Below, piece after piece: positions 35,162 through 45,599 of a DNA stretch of 64,000 bases (positions within the stretch are counted from its first letter, which is position 1; every line of letters starts with the position of its first letter). Location of the stretch: assembly GCF_037126465.1 (NCBI RefSeq), contig NC_088203.1, positions 103,106,668 through 103,170,667 of the forward strand, written 5' to 3'. The notes under the pieces were generated by a model that saw only the letters and a list, made by a program, of their open reading frames with translations, was not told where the DNA came from and did no database searches. Both the position numbers and the translations under genes were made by a program. This DNA comes from Ornithodoros turicata. Taxonomy: Eukaryota; Arthropoda; Arachnida; Ixodida; Argasidae.

Positions 35162-35239
35162 TAACCGAAATAACTTGTCTCTGCCGGCGGTTTGCGAGTT
35201 GAATCTCGCGATTTCAGCGAGTAGGTCCGGTTTTGACAT
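35162..35239 (-). CDS. PEX11B: PEX11 exon 1 (start codon)
   Basis: The minus strand reads MSKPDLLAEIARFNSQTAGR then DKLFRL, closely matching the PEX11 N-terminus (…NQTAGRDKIARL… in fly). It is followed within two codons by a stop, so the exon must end here. The only GT at the right place (TTA|GTTTGA) joined to the TCTAG acceptor of exon 2 shifts the frame by one base. Joining TTA to CTACAG, that is an intron ending ...GTTTG, gives the expected R-L-L-Q-Y. TAGTTTG occurs at both ends of the intron. Confidence 0.88.
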
Positions 35240-35864
35240 CCTTCTTGACGCGATGTATGTGCGAGAATTTTGAGCTAAGTTATGCCAATTAGACTCGAGA
35301 ACGAGGAAATTCACACGATGAGCTACATTACGTCACGCGAAGTACCACCGTAACATGAAATCCACCAAGGCAACCACTTCTGCAGGAAATCAACACTGGG
35401 TAAACCAGGAAGAAATCATGAAGCATGAAGTAAGGACATTCAGCGCTATCTCTCGGAAGTTAATGTGAGCTTGGTACTCGTTGCGGAAACTCCAACCTAG
35501 GGGGCAGCTACAGGCACGCTGATTCGTGATTGCAAAATTTCATGAAACAGAAACCACGGAAACACCATGGAGGAATGTGAAACATGGTCGAGTAGCGCGT
35601 AATGTTGACAGCATCATGGTCGACAGTCAACTTTTTTGAGCGGTTTTGTTTTCGTACAGTTGAAAAGGCTAAGCCAGCGTTGTTATGTTGTGAATTTCTA
35701 GGCGAGCAGCCGAGCACTATGAAATTCACCGATACCACGACGAATGCGGTGCAACTTAGAACTGTCTAAAAAAAAAACTTACAGTACAATAATGCAACGT
35801 AAAATGTATCTGTCATTGCGCTCTTTATGTATCACCCCAGTATCTGGAAACTAGTTGATATACC

Positions 35865-35937
35865 GCCTCGGTAGCGCAGTAGGCAGCGCGTCAGTCTCAT
35901 AATCTGAAGGTCGTGAGTTCGATCCTCACCCGGGGCA
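35865..35937 (+). tRNA. tRNA-Met(CAT), elongator type
   Basis: The 73-nt sequence begins GCCTCGGTAGCGCAGTAGGC and ends CACCCGGGGCA. Acceptor arms GCCTCGG and CCGGGGC pair with one T-G. The anticodon stem TCAGT/TCTGA encloses CTCATAA, with CAT at 35898-35900. GGTCGTGAGTTCGATCCTCACC gives the variable loop and T arm with an intact B box. It has no intron and differs from the vertebrate elongator tRNA-Met gene at only a few places. It starts 626 bp upstream of the divergent PEX11 start codon. Intact stems and a Pol III terminator argue against a SINE head. Confidence 0.95.
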
Positions 35938-35948
35938 GGCGGTCAATG

Positions 35949-35964
35949 TTTTTTTTTTTTTTTT
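35949..35964 (+). terminator. RNA polymerase III T-run terminator
   Basis: A run of about 16 T begins 12 bp after the tRNA-Met acceptor stem, as expected for Pol III termination. Confidence 0.85.
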
Positions 35965-36270
35965 GTACGTTTTTTTACAGTGATGTTGCGAACCTGCCAA
36001 ACTTGAGTTCGCGACTATCCAATCTTCATTCCGGAAGCCCATCATCATCATCATCATACAAATCTTTAAAAAAAAAAGAAAAAGCGAAAGTTACGCTCAC
36101 AGCGTCACATTAAATTTCGCGATTGCTCCATACACTACGCCATGCACAAGGGGCTGATATAACTGCTGACAAATAAATAAATAAAGAGAAGGAGGAAGGA
36201 ACGGTTGGGGGCAAATTTAACTGACTATAGCCTTTACGAGTGCTCGGGATTCAGACATAATTACGTACAA

Positions 36271-36442
36271 GAGAGAAACTGATGTTCTGAGGCTGGAACA
36301 ACATAGAAAGGACAGATACAAACAAAGCCTCAAATTGCCTAAGAAATCAACGATGAAAGATGAAAGTCACTGAAAAGGTTAGCCAGCTGTAAGGATCGAA
36401 CCCACATCTTCTGGATTACCGGTCCAGGGCTCTACCAATATT
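36271..36442 (-). mobile_element. Second tRNA-derived SINE family, near full length
   Basis: On the minus strand the head reads TTGGTAGAGCCCTGGACCGG, then GGGTTCGATCCTTACAGCTG, with an anticodon-like stem CTGGA/TCCAG around CCGGTAA (GGT, Thr-like) and an intact B box. The body ends GTTCCAGCCTCAGAACATCA. The acceptor stem is not maintained, and the same tail occurs alone at 37768-37829, so this is a SINE and not a tRNA gene. Confidence 0.7.
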
Positions 36443-36444
36443 CA

Positions 36445-37765
36445 TAATTACCATATTCATAATTACGTAATCTGCTTTTTTCTTCTTTTTTTTTCTCTTC
36501 TAATGTTTTATGGTACGATACGTTGGCACAAATAAGCTCTAGGATCAGTATTTTGTACTCAATTAGTACTTGGATGGACGGACAAAGTACAACACCTAAG
36601 AGTCGTGCCCAGGTGAATTTCCGTCTGGGGAAGAATGTCATCCCTTTTCGTTTTGTGTGCTCCCACCAACTTGCCCTTCTTTCCATACTCAGGAATAAAA
36701 CGCTATTCGAAATTTCGAATTCTACAGCGAAGAAAAAAGCTGCTGTCCAGCGCCCCCTCTGGGGAAAGCGCCTTGGGCGGTCGCTCCTCTCGCCCCCACC
36801 CTATGAACGGCTCTGCAGCACTTGCTACTTATTAGATCGGTATTTAGTTGCCCATAGTTGCCGGCTCCATTCTTGAAATTACAAGACCTACCACTTTACC
36901 TTTTAAAGGAACTGTAAAGTGAATGGCAAACCTGTAGAAACTGTATGCTTTTCCGAAAGCTTGTAACATGAGCGCTTTAGATGCTTAAAAGAGCATTAAA
37001 GTGGTATCTAACATGGCCAAAAACTGCTGTCATCTTGTAAAGCAGTATGTGAAAAGCACTCCCACAAAATATTTCTGTCCAAAGTTGATTCACCACGGTG
37101 CAATTAATTTGGAAAATCGCTGCCGCGGTGACAGGCCGGAGCGCTCCAACTGCAGACCACACCCACTCTACTGTGATGTTGGTGATAGAGGAGCCCCTCA
37201 TTCGTTCGTAGGAAAAACCGTCTGCTACGAACATTGCGAGCTGTTTCTTGTTGACTTCTATTCTTTATATGATTTATATCACGTTTTCTAACAAAAAGCA
37301 AAGCATATATGCAGCCTGAGAAAATAAGATTACGATCACAAGAGTAATATATCAGTGGCATCTGAAAGCAAGCGATGGCGGCGGTATAGTGGCGCCACCT
37401 GTTAGCCACTGAACCAACTGCGCGGTGAAAACGGTCGGACAGGCTGCGCACTGTTTGGAAGCACGGGGTTTAAGCTGTACAAGCGCAGTTAATTTCGGGC
37501 TACACAACTCGTTCATCCCGTGGTGTCTGCGGTCCCAAAAAATCGTGGTTGTGTCGTGGACAGCCTTTAAATCCTCCGTTTCGGACATCACGTAGCCGGA
37601 GAACGCATGGCGTCTCCGAAGCGGTAGCAGACGCTCCGGCCTGCGCGATGTTGCTCACCTCGATCATGTGATCCCAGGTCCAATGAGGAGCGTCCTTTCC
37701 ACTTGCGTCACACAGTGACGCACGTGGTGGTGCTCGTCACGTGCCTATCGTGAAGGCGAAGCAGG
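36445..37765. other. No gene recognised upstream of PEX11
   Basis: A minus-strand ORF at 37352-37591 beginning MMSETEDLKAVHDTTT has no family I know and no upstream support. The words GCGGTAGCAGACGC and CCGTCTGCTACG (near copies of the GTCGTCTGC word) occur at about 37621 and 37219. Confidence 0.3.
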
Positions 37766-37767
37766 GT

Positions 37768-37829
37768 GAGAGAACTGATGTTCTGAGGCTGGAACAACAT
37801 AGAAGGGACAAATACATACAAAGCCTCAG
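37768..37829 (-). mobile_element. Tail fragment of the second SINE family
   Basis: It shares about 60 bp with the tail of 36271-36442, including CTGATGTTCTGAGGCTGGAA and ACAAAGCCTCA on the plus strand. The tRNA head is missing. Confidence 0.65.
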
Positions 37830-38089
37830 CAGGGTGTTTCGCGCACGGGAGGTTCGGGGAGCTATTGCAGGCGTCCCAATTTCGCTACAGTTGCACTAAC
37901 TGTGGGAAAACTGTTTTCGGCCGCCTAACATTCCATACTGACCAAAAACAGAAACAAAGTTGTGGGCCTCTAGACTGCTCCTTTAATAGGTCTGCTGTAT
38001 ATTGAAAATTTTTTTCGGCAATCGAATTTCAAAGATTGCTGCGCAAAGCAAAGCGGTGGCGTGCATGTGACGTCCCAAGTGGAAATTGC

Positions 38090-39175
38090 AGACTGTCAAC
38101 CATCGGCCAGTAGTCGGTTTTTGGTCGGCAAGCGACTAAGTCGGCCACTGCACCTTGGATCAACGTCGGTGTGATGTCGCTCACTGTGGTGGTTGGTGAA
38201 CGATGTTGGGCCGAGAACGTTGTGCGACGTGCTGCGCGCGTGCTATGGAGAGTTCGGCGTAATAAAGACGGGCCAAATTCGGCCCTACGCTGGCAAACAA
38301 AAACGAAAACAATGCAGCTGCTACTCGAAACAAAAAGAAAGAAAAGACGCTTTGACGGTTGGCAAAAAGTCGGATGACAGTTGGCCAACGACTCTTTCGG
38401 CCAGCCAACGTTGGCGCAATGTTGCATAGTGATAGGCAGAGCGAGGTTTGGCAAGCCGTCGGCCAGGGGGCAGATCTGTACCAAGAAACGAGCTCGTTGG
38501 CCAAGCACTTGCCAAGCACGTCTAGGTTGGCCAGCCGACCTCTTGCCAAGCTTGGTTCAATTTCGGTATGTTGCCTTGGGGAGAGGGAAACGCGGAATGG
38601 TGTAGCACTGCATAAGTTCAACTTTCGATTGGCCAAGTGATTGTCTCAAACCAAAAGGAGTAAGAAACAGAGACATTATCTTCACGGTGAGCTAATACGA
38701 CAAGCAATTCCTCATTTCAGTGTTGTTTGTGTACGCGTCAAACAGGGGCAGTCCCAGCGAAGTAGTTTTTTTTTGGGGGGGGGGGGCGACGTCTGCGAGC
38801 CGTTAGCCAGTCGCTATCCCTTTGGGTGCGAGGGGGGGGAGGGTTCTGGACACGGGCTCAACCTTTTCTCGCACGAAGTCGTATCACTGGTAAATTATCA
38901 GCGATAGGATTTCGTGGGAGAAATGGTTGAGGAAGAGACGAAAACTGGACCAGGCTATGCTTTGGGGGAAGAAAATAAATGCAATTTCTTTTCTTTATTG
39001 TGAGCTGTTTCATTCTAGTGAGCTCGGGCATATTGCGAGCTTTTATGATTCTCCCCCTACGCCGTTACCCTATGCCGCGAGACACCTGAGCATGAATACT
39101 AGCGACGCCACAGGACTGCTTTGGCCTAACTTGGCACAATGCAGGCTGGCCAATGCTGGCCGATGACGTTGGATT
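38090..39175. repeat. Motif-filled repeat: TTGGCCAAC words, interrupted
   Basis: TTGGC/GCCAA words in palindromic arrangements (GTTGGCCAACG, GGCCAGCCAACGTTGGC, CTCGTTGGCCAAGCAC, AGGCTGGCCAATGCTGGCC) fill 38100-38640 and reappear at 39120-39170. The two ends, TCAACCATCGGCCAGTAGTC and the complement of CTGGCCGATGACGTTGG, are inverted and similar. A G-rich run (about 38772) and unrelated DNA split the element. Confidence 0.5.
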
Positions 39176-39601
39176 GCGTGCTTGCGATATGCCTTGGGCA
39201 TGATGCAGCTCTGTGTGTATCCCACATACATATTGAACTGGCCTCTGCTACTTACATATTATTTGCATAGTTCGGCAGTCTGACAAGCCCTGCCCATGCT
39301 CCAGCACAGGTCACGGTGAGCGGTGCCGTAAAGATGAACAAGTGGGGCGCTATGCGTGGTGTCCTTTTAACCTATCCTATACAGTATTTTATTATTTGGA
39401 GAACCATGTCAAATCTGAATATTTCTTTGTGTAAAGGAGATCTTTGGACCCTTAACAATGGAATGCAATTTCTTCAAGATCCTTTTCCCTCGTATTCTCT
39501 TTGTTCTGTCGACCCTATGCTCGGAGCTAAGCTGCTCTTTGTGCTTTGTCTTTATATATGTATATTTCTTACATACCTATGCCTTTGTCGTATTTACACA
39601 G

Positions 39602-39655
39602 CCTGTAGAACTCGTCGACAGTCAGGCAACGCCCGTGTTTTACGAGCTGTACAGG
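39602..39655 (+). CDS. Isolated exon candidate (18 codons)
   Basis: A TCGTATTTACACAG acceptor and an AGG|GTAAGT donor bound a 54-nt open stretch reading PVELVDSQATPVFYELYR in phase 0. The composition looks protein-like, but I cannot assign a family. The 24-nt exon candidate at 41750 is also phase 0 and could follow it. Chance splice-like sites remain a real alternative. Confidence 0.25.
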
Positions 39656-41283
39656 GTAAGTTCTCTTGCCAGTGGTTTTATTTTTCTCTTTGGTCGCACT
39701 TCCAAGCATTCATCGGCCGCCCCAACAGTGAAGGTGCAGATTGTAGCGCGACGCGGCGCTTGCGCGCGTGCTCCAACTTAGCAGCGCGCGTTGGTTGAGC
39801 CGTTGAGCTTTCAGACCACGTGTTTCAGACGCAACGTTTGCAACGTCGTTACAAACGACGAATAACTTACAGGCTTTGGGACTTTGGTTTAATTTGGCTT
39901 GAGTTTATTATGAGACCTTTGCAGTGAGCGAAGACAGATGCCTGAAAATCAATTCCTAAATGCGATTGCAGACGACGCTGGATTCTTGTTCAGCAACTCG
40001 TAGATGACAGACAGGTTCCACAAGTGATCGGCGAACGCATTGGCTTTAAGTCTACAAGGCCAAAGTAAGGCAGCAAATGATTGACTGCCCCTGAAAATCC
40101 TTCAGAGATAACCGTGGTTTTGCGTTTAGCGACGATAAATGCAAGATACTTTGTCCTGCGATTACGCTGCATATTTCTGTACAAATATTACGCAGAACGC
40201 TTCGAGTAATTTCGTCGGTGTCAAAATGGTGGTCCTTCCTCATCGCGACATCGCGCTTTCGTCATCGTTTCGCTCTGTTATTTTGCAATGTAAGTGATTG
40301 CATATTTGAACTATAACATCATCTTTTGTGGCGCGGCACATGCATATACTTTCCACACTCCCGTCATTACATACGTGATAAATCGTTTGTGGACAGCTGA
40401 GTAAAAACGTTTCAATGGCGGTAATGACGTTGGACAACCTTTTTAAAGTTATGTCCTAAAAGTCTCATTCAATCACAATACGCTTGCATCGGATGGACGT
40501 TGTGACGTAGGATTGGTAAGGAATACTCTCAGGATTTTCGTATAGGGGGGTGACAATCCATATCTACTACTTTTCGAGCTTTTTTGGCCTCCCTGTCGTG
40601 TATTTGGGGGACGCTTCGTTTTTTTTTTTTTTTCCTTTTTCCTGGGAATACGGTCTGGAGCCGCAACCAATATCTGGCTATCTACAAAGCCAAAGAAAAC
40701 GGGAATTTAGTCGATTCCATACAACCTAGTTATGTTACGAGGGAACGACAGCACCCCAGAATTTAGCCACTATAAAATTAAGGGCAGCAGACAAGTCCGT
40801 TCGCTAGACTTGACCATCGTGAGGCACGTCGAGATTGCAGTAAAGAAATAACTGTAAACTTTCGTACACTTCGTACTTCGAACTTTCGTCAATTCTTCGT
40901 CATGCGCAGCCTGTTGAGGAAGCGGATTAGGGTCCTCTCTACGTCCATGCTTGAATGTTTCAAGAGCTAACAAAAAACACGGACAGGGACTAGACAGAGA
41001 GGCTAGGCAGTAGCCTCTACAAACTCGTGCTTCTCGAACACAGAAGCAGGAGGCAAATAGGCAACATATTCCTTGAGTACGAGGAGGCAACAGAAAAGAC
41101 ACACTCAGGACGTGAAGAGCCGTTCGTCCTTTCTTTGAGCGCGACATGTAGTTTTCTGCCTCGTCATTGACAGAGCCTGTAATTTTGTACATTTTTTGTA
41201 CATTTTAATGTTTATTGCTTGTATATACTGTGTCGGGGGCCCCGCCTTGACCTTCCGACGCCCCCCCCCCCCCCCTGTTATTG

Positions 41284-41400
41284 AACAACAACAACAACAA
41301 CAACTTTATTTTAGCTTTGGAGAGTGGGGAGGTTCATCGCCACAGGCGATACTCTATCCCATTGCTGGTGGGAATGTGGGGAATAAAATAACGAACCCCC
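41284..41400 (-). repeat. AAATAAAGTTGTTG-tail repeat, copy 4
   Basis: The minus strand reads CCAGCAATGGGATAGAGTAT, TGGCGATGAACCTCCC and AAAATAAAGTTGTTGTTG with a (TTG)n tail, aligned with 17345-17442. C runs flank it on both sides (about 41263-41276 and 41397-41412). Confidence 0.6.
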
Positions 41401-41749
41401 CCCCCCCCCCCAAGGTGAGGAACCCGCCCCTGTCTCCACTTCAGGTGAGTACAGCAGTTCTCTCTGTGGTTGTTCACTCGTTCCCTGTTTCCACATTTCG
41501 TATCCTCCGAATTGCGGAATTTCTTTTCTTGTTTTTCCACGTTGTCTTCCCTCCATCGTGGACCGGAAAGTTCGCGCAGTCCAAAGTGGAATAACAAAAG
41601 AAGAAGAACAGGTTAGGTTATTCATTTTCTTCGTGACTGCTCGACTGAAGTTGCGTGCGAATAACGATCACATAAACTTCTCGTTATCCTTGTAGCGGAA
41701 GACATAGGAGGTAGTTATGCCTGCCGTCCTTGTTTCTTCCTCTTGACAG

Positions 41750-41773
41750 GTGAAGACTTCAAGACCCGAGGAG
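41750..41773 (+). CDS. 24-nt microexon candidate
   Basis: TTGTTTCTTCCTCTTGACAG is a strong acceptor, followed by 24 nt reading VKTSRPEE and then a GTAAGC donor. The length is a multiple of three, typical of alternatively spliced microexons. No host gene is identified. Confidence 0.25.
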
Positions 41774-42064
41774 GTAAGCTTTCAAAACTCACGCTAGGCG
41801 GTGTTAGGTGTCTACAGGTACCGGTTGCGGTTTGTAGTGTTCCTGCGTGATTTTAGTACATCCTACGCTGTCGCCTTTCCGTACGTAAGGAATAGCGTGG
41901 TTGGTTCGCGCAATGGACAAAGCTCTGTTTATGTCTTGCGCGTGCGCGCAGAAAAACCAACGCATATCCCTTACGTACGCAAAGGCGATAGCGTACAATA
42001 TACTACTCACTATTGATAGATGTGTGAACGCAAGTACACCGTATTTGAATGTCGCGCGTTCGGA

Positions 42065-42623
42065 GTAATTTCACGTGTATAAGCCGCACCGCAGATAAGC
42101 CGCAGGACGCGTTTTTAGGAACGTTTTGAAACTTTTCTGGCAGATAAGCCGCACTCGCAGATAAGCCGCGGGCAATACGAGACGAATGATTTGTGAGATA
42201 TGGGAGACCATAGAGAAGGCCATAAACCTTGTGGTCCATACTACAGGGTCGGCATAGTGTACAGCAGAGGAGGTCAGCTCTAGAGTTCTACCAAGATCGG
42301 ATTGTGCCCTTGTTGGGAGTTTTTCATGGATTGATGGGTCAGTGGACTTCGTGCCAGCCAGAAGACGTGAATCACTGTCACCACTTTCCTTAAAACTGCT
42401 TGGGGGAATGCACCAGGAAGATCAGTCTACTCGAATGTGGACCCGTCCCTGTTACGCACTGTTCGTGCATCGACAGGGCAGTGCTGTTCCAGAGACACTG
42501 TCGGCATGGGGAAAATACCAGGAAAAAATAGTCATCAGATAAGCCGCACCGGTGGATAAGCCGCAGAGCGCCCGTGAGAAAAAAAAATCACGCATAAGCC
42601 GCGGCTAATACGCGTGAAATTAC
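42065..42623. mobile_element. Non-autonomous DNA element with ATAAGCCGCA words
   Basis: Inverted ends GTAATTTCACGTGTATAAGC and GTAATTTCACGCGTATTAGC (right end complemented) bound a 559-bp segment. GATAAGCCGCA words recur at about 42092, 42142, 42160, 42538 and 42554, near both ends and all in the same sense except the terminal copy at the right. There is no transposase. Confidence 0.7.
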
Positions 42624-42974
42624 GGTATTTTGCGGAAACCGCTTTGCACACGTCTTCCTTTCTGCTCATCAATATCCCTGCGCAGCCGAAGGAAATTCCT
42701 CGGCGATGTCCTCAGTGACTTCGGTTGTGTTTCTTGCACACTCTACAGTCGTCGAGCACTGGTAAAACTAGTGAGGATTTTCCTCAACGTTGGTGCAAAG
42801 GGAAGTCGACCGCGTGCTCACTGTGCACGTTGTAGGGACGCTGCAGTACTGATGAAAAAAAGATCGATGAGAAAGAGAAGGAGTCATATATTTGGCTCCT
42901 CCTTACTCATTGATTGATCGTGAAAATTAGAAGACGACAAGAAGTTTACAGGGAAAAGACGGATGGGTTTATTA

Positions 42975-43910
42975 GCACGAGGGACGTTCAAGTCAAACCC
43001 GGGACTTTTCATTTTTCGCAAAAGTAAAATGAACTTACAGGCGAGAAATTAGTTTTATTTTGCAACGTAACCTCCAACTGCACTAATGCACTTGTCCCAG
43101 CGTTTCACGAGGGCTTGGATCCCAGCAGCGTAGAAATCCTTACCGGCGCGTAGCAGCCATGATCGGACCGCATTCTTTACCTCGTCGTCGCAGCTGAAGT
43201 GGCGGCCCCAAAGGAACGCCTTCAGTGGACCGAAGAGATGGAAATGGCTGGGGGAGAGGTCTGGACTGTAAGGGGGATGTGGCAGCAACTCCCAGCCAAG
43301 TTCCTGTAAGGTGCCTGTCGTGAGATGTGCGGTATGCGGGCGTGCATTGTCCTGCAGGAGGAGGACTCCTTTGGTGATGAGTCCCGGCTTTCCGAAACTG
43401 GAGGTGTTCATGAACGATAGTGTTCAGCGTTCCCACAGAAAGGTCCGTCTTTGGAGCCAGTTCGAGACATGTTATCCGTCGGTACTTGAGGATCGGGCGC
43501 TCCACAAGTTGGATGTTCTCAGGAACTCTGACACTGGGCTCTGAGCCGTCCCGGCCGGGATCGTCCTGCACTGATGTACGGCCGTCTCGGAACCGTTTGC
43601 ACCACTCAAACGCTTTGCTGCGGCTAAGTGTAGCGTGGCCATACGGAGCCTGAAGTCTTCTGTGAATTTCAGATGACTTTACGCCTTCATTCACGAGAAA
43701 CTTCGTGACAATTCGCTGTTCGATGTGCGCGCTCACCTCGTTGTCGGCCATCTTGTCCAGCACGTGCCTTCTGTTTTGCACAAACTTTGGACGACCACGT
43801 GGTGAACGCGGAGGCCTGTCGCGTGTGAAAATGACGCAAAAGAAGTAGCGCGAGCCATTTGTACACTCAGGAGACAGAAAGTCCCGGTTTGATTTGAACA
43901 CCCCTCGTAG
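42975..43910 (-). mobile_element. Mariner element with internal deletion
   Basis: Inverted ends of about 28 bp (GCACGAGGGACGTTCAAGTC left, CTACGAGGGGTGTTCAAATC right when complemented) are flanked by TA at 42973-42974 and 43911-43912. The length is 936 bp against about 1.3 kb for intact mariners. It carries the broken transposase described separately. Confidence 0.85.
43055..43755 (-). pseudogene. Mariner transposase, first catalytic region deleted
   Basis: The N-terminal part (MADNEVSAHIEQRIVTKFLV, EWCKRFRDGRTSVQDDPGRD) is the HTH_48 and second HTH domain of mariner transposases, through HEHLQFRKAG. The C-terminal part, in another frame, has LLLQDNARPHTA and HPPYSPDLSPSHFHLFGPLK, carrying the second and third catalytic Asp with the mariner spacing. 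The ~110 residues between, including the DETW-type first Asp, are missing. The copy is inactive but keeps both ends and could be moved in trans. Confidence 0.85.
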
Positions 43911-44046
43911 TATAGTAGTATACGCGCTCGTCATTCGAACACCGCATACACAGTCGGTGCACACCACGTACTCGTATATCTACCTTAAAAAGCTAAAAAA
44001 AAAAAAACACATAGTTGCGACAATTTACTCAATTTATTTTCAGACC

Positions 44047-44347
44047 AGCGGCATGGCCGAGTGGGCTAAGGCGTCCGCTCGTTGGTGGTAACCAAGGTCG
44101 TGCTGTAGACTGGGAGGTGGTGGGTTCGAATCCTACCGCCGGCTGTGCTGTCTGAGGTTTTCCCTGGGTTTTCCGAAGACTTTCCAGACGAATGTCGGCA
44201 CAGTTCCCCCTGAAGTCGGCCCAGTACGCATACTAATCCCCCTGTCCCCCACTCCTTCCTGCTGTCCTCTCTCCGTCTGTCCACATCTGTACGCCGCTCA
44301 TAGCCACAGTTGCTTCGTGGCGCTAACACGCAATCAAAAAAAAAAAA
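44047..44347 (+). mobile_element. tRNA-derived SINE (Ruka-like), full length
   Basis: This is the best copy in the window. The head has an A box GGCATGGCCGAGTGGGCTAA and a B box GGTGGGTTCGAATCCTACC (Leu/Ser-tRNA-like). The body contains TTTTCCCTGGGTTTTCCGAA, ACGAATGTCGGCACAGTTCC and CTGAAGTCGGCCCAGTACGC. The end is GCTTCGTGGCGCTAACACGC followed by an A run. It starts 137 bp right of the mariner element. Confidence 0.85.
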
Positions 44348-45013
44348 AATTTTCAACCTGCAGAACCTTCTGGTCGTATTGAGCCAAGATTGTAGCCCCC
44401 TAATGTGGGCGCAGTTATTCACCGCATGCTGCGCTGGTCACGGAAGAAACCTCTTGTGCAATCTTCGGGACGCAGACGAAAGTGCTCGCAGACGGGGCTG
44501 TCAGGCGAGAATTTAAATTGTAGACCCGCCGGATGAGGTGGGCAAATTGGACGTGCATTTCTTTTGACGTGCTTCTCCAGAGTTTGAGCTGTATGGAGTC
44601 GTGGAATGCGTCAAACAAGGAGTCGTCTGCTCTTGCGCCGGTGATCCCGAGTGGATGTAAAATACTGAAAGGATATGCGATTGGACTGCCAAGAATTTGC
44701 TTCCTCGTCACACGGGAAGTGCAACCACGTGTTTGGCCCTTGTACGAAACGTGTCTTGGAAGTCGTGGAGTATATGAAGTGTGCGGGAATCCGTTCTGCG
44801 TTTGGCGTCCGCTCTGAGCACAGCTCAGCTGTTAGTTTCTGTTCTGCTGCACACAGCGTGATTTTAACCTGACGTTTAGCACGGGCTTGCGATGCGACGA
44901 ATATGAAAGTTCCTTGTTGTAATAGGAAAATTTATTGACGGTAACAACACACAACACACCCGAGACACTACCATACAACATGCAGTTACAACTAGAGACA
45001 ACATTATTATATA

Positions 45014-45368
45014 CAGTCAAACTCCTTTATAGCGAACACCTTTTTAACGAAAATACCACTACAGCAAATTTTTTTTGCGGTTCCGCTGGAGCCTATAGGT
45101 CCAATAATAGACATCCTTTTTAACGAAAATACCTTTACTGCGATTTTTTTTGCTGTCCCCTGAGTTTCGTTGTAAAGGAGTTTTACTGTATACAGTCAAA
45201 CTCCTTTATAGCGAACACCTTTTTAACGAAAATACCACTACAGCAAATTTTTTTTGCGGTCCCGCTGGAGCCTATAGGTCCAATAATAGACATCCTTTTT
45301 AACGAAAATACCTTTACTGTGAATTTTTTTTGCTGTCCCCTGAGTTTCGTTGTAAAGGAGTTTTACTG
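45014..45368. mobile_element. Head-to-tail dimer of a Tigger-like MITE
   Basis: Two copies (45014-45188 and 45193-45368), each with ends CAGTCAAACTCCTTTATAGC and the complement of CAGTAAAACTCCTTTACAAC, lie directly end to end, separated by TATA and with TA on the outside. The copies differ at only a few positions (for example GCGGTT versus GCGGTC). The interior has GAACACCTTTTTAACGAAAA words in each half. Confidence 0.85.
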
Positions 45369-45599
45369 TATTATATTATTCCTTGTTACCTTTTGTGTCG
45401 CACTGTAAAGGAAGGACTATTGGTTAACCGTAATGTCTGCAACACGTTGCCGGTTGATAAACCACGTCAAATCGGCAGTTCCATGTTTGGGCCTGTAAAA
45501 TACAGCTGTACGTGTCACTGTGGCAGTCACAGAGGCAGTCTTTATTTAAACAGAGCTGCCGACCTGTGTTCGATAGACCACTTCGGTAGTTCGGTAGTT

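Noticed and set aside
36360..36442. Minus-strand tRNA-Thr-like sequence
   Set aside because: It has an intact B box and anticodon-like stem but no pairing acceptor stem, and it continues into a repeat body found again at 37768. It is a SINE head.
37352..37591. Minus-strand ORF starting MMSETEDLKAVHDTTT
   Set aside because: It is short, matches no family I know, and shows neither splice sites nor a promoter. It is likely chance.
44047..44120. tRNA-Leu/Ser-like sequence with GGTTCGAATCC
   Set aside because: The variable region and acceptor stem do not fold, and it runs into the shared SINE body. It is not a functional tRNA gene.
44415..44711. 98-residue minus-strand ORF between the SINE and 44.7 kb
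   Set aside because: It has no recognisable domain, no splice context, and lies in repeat-rich DNA.
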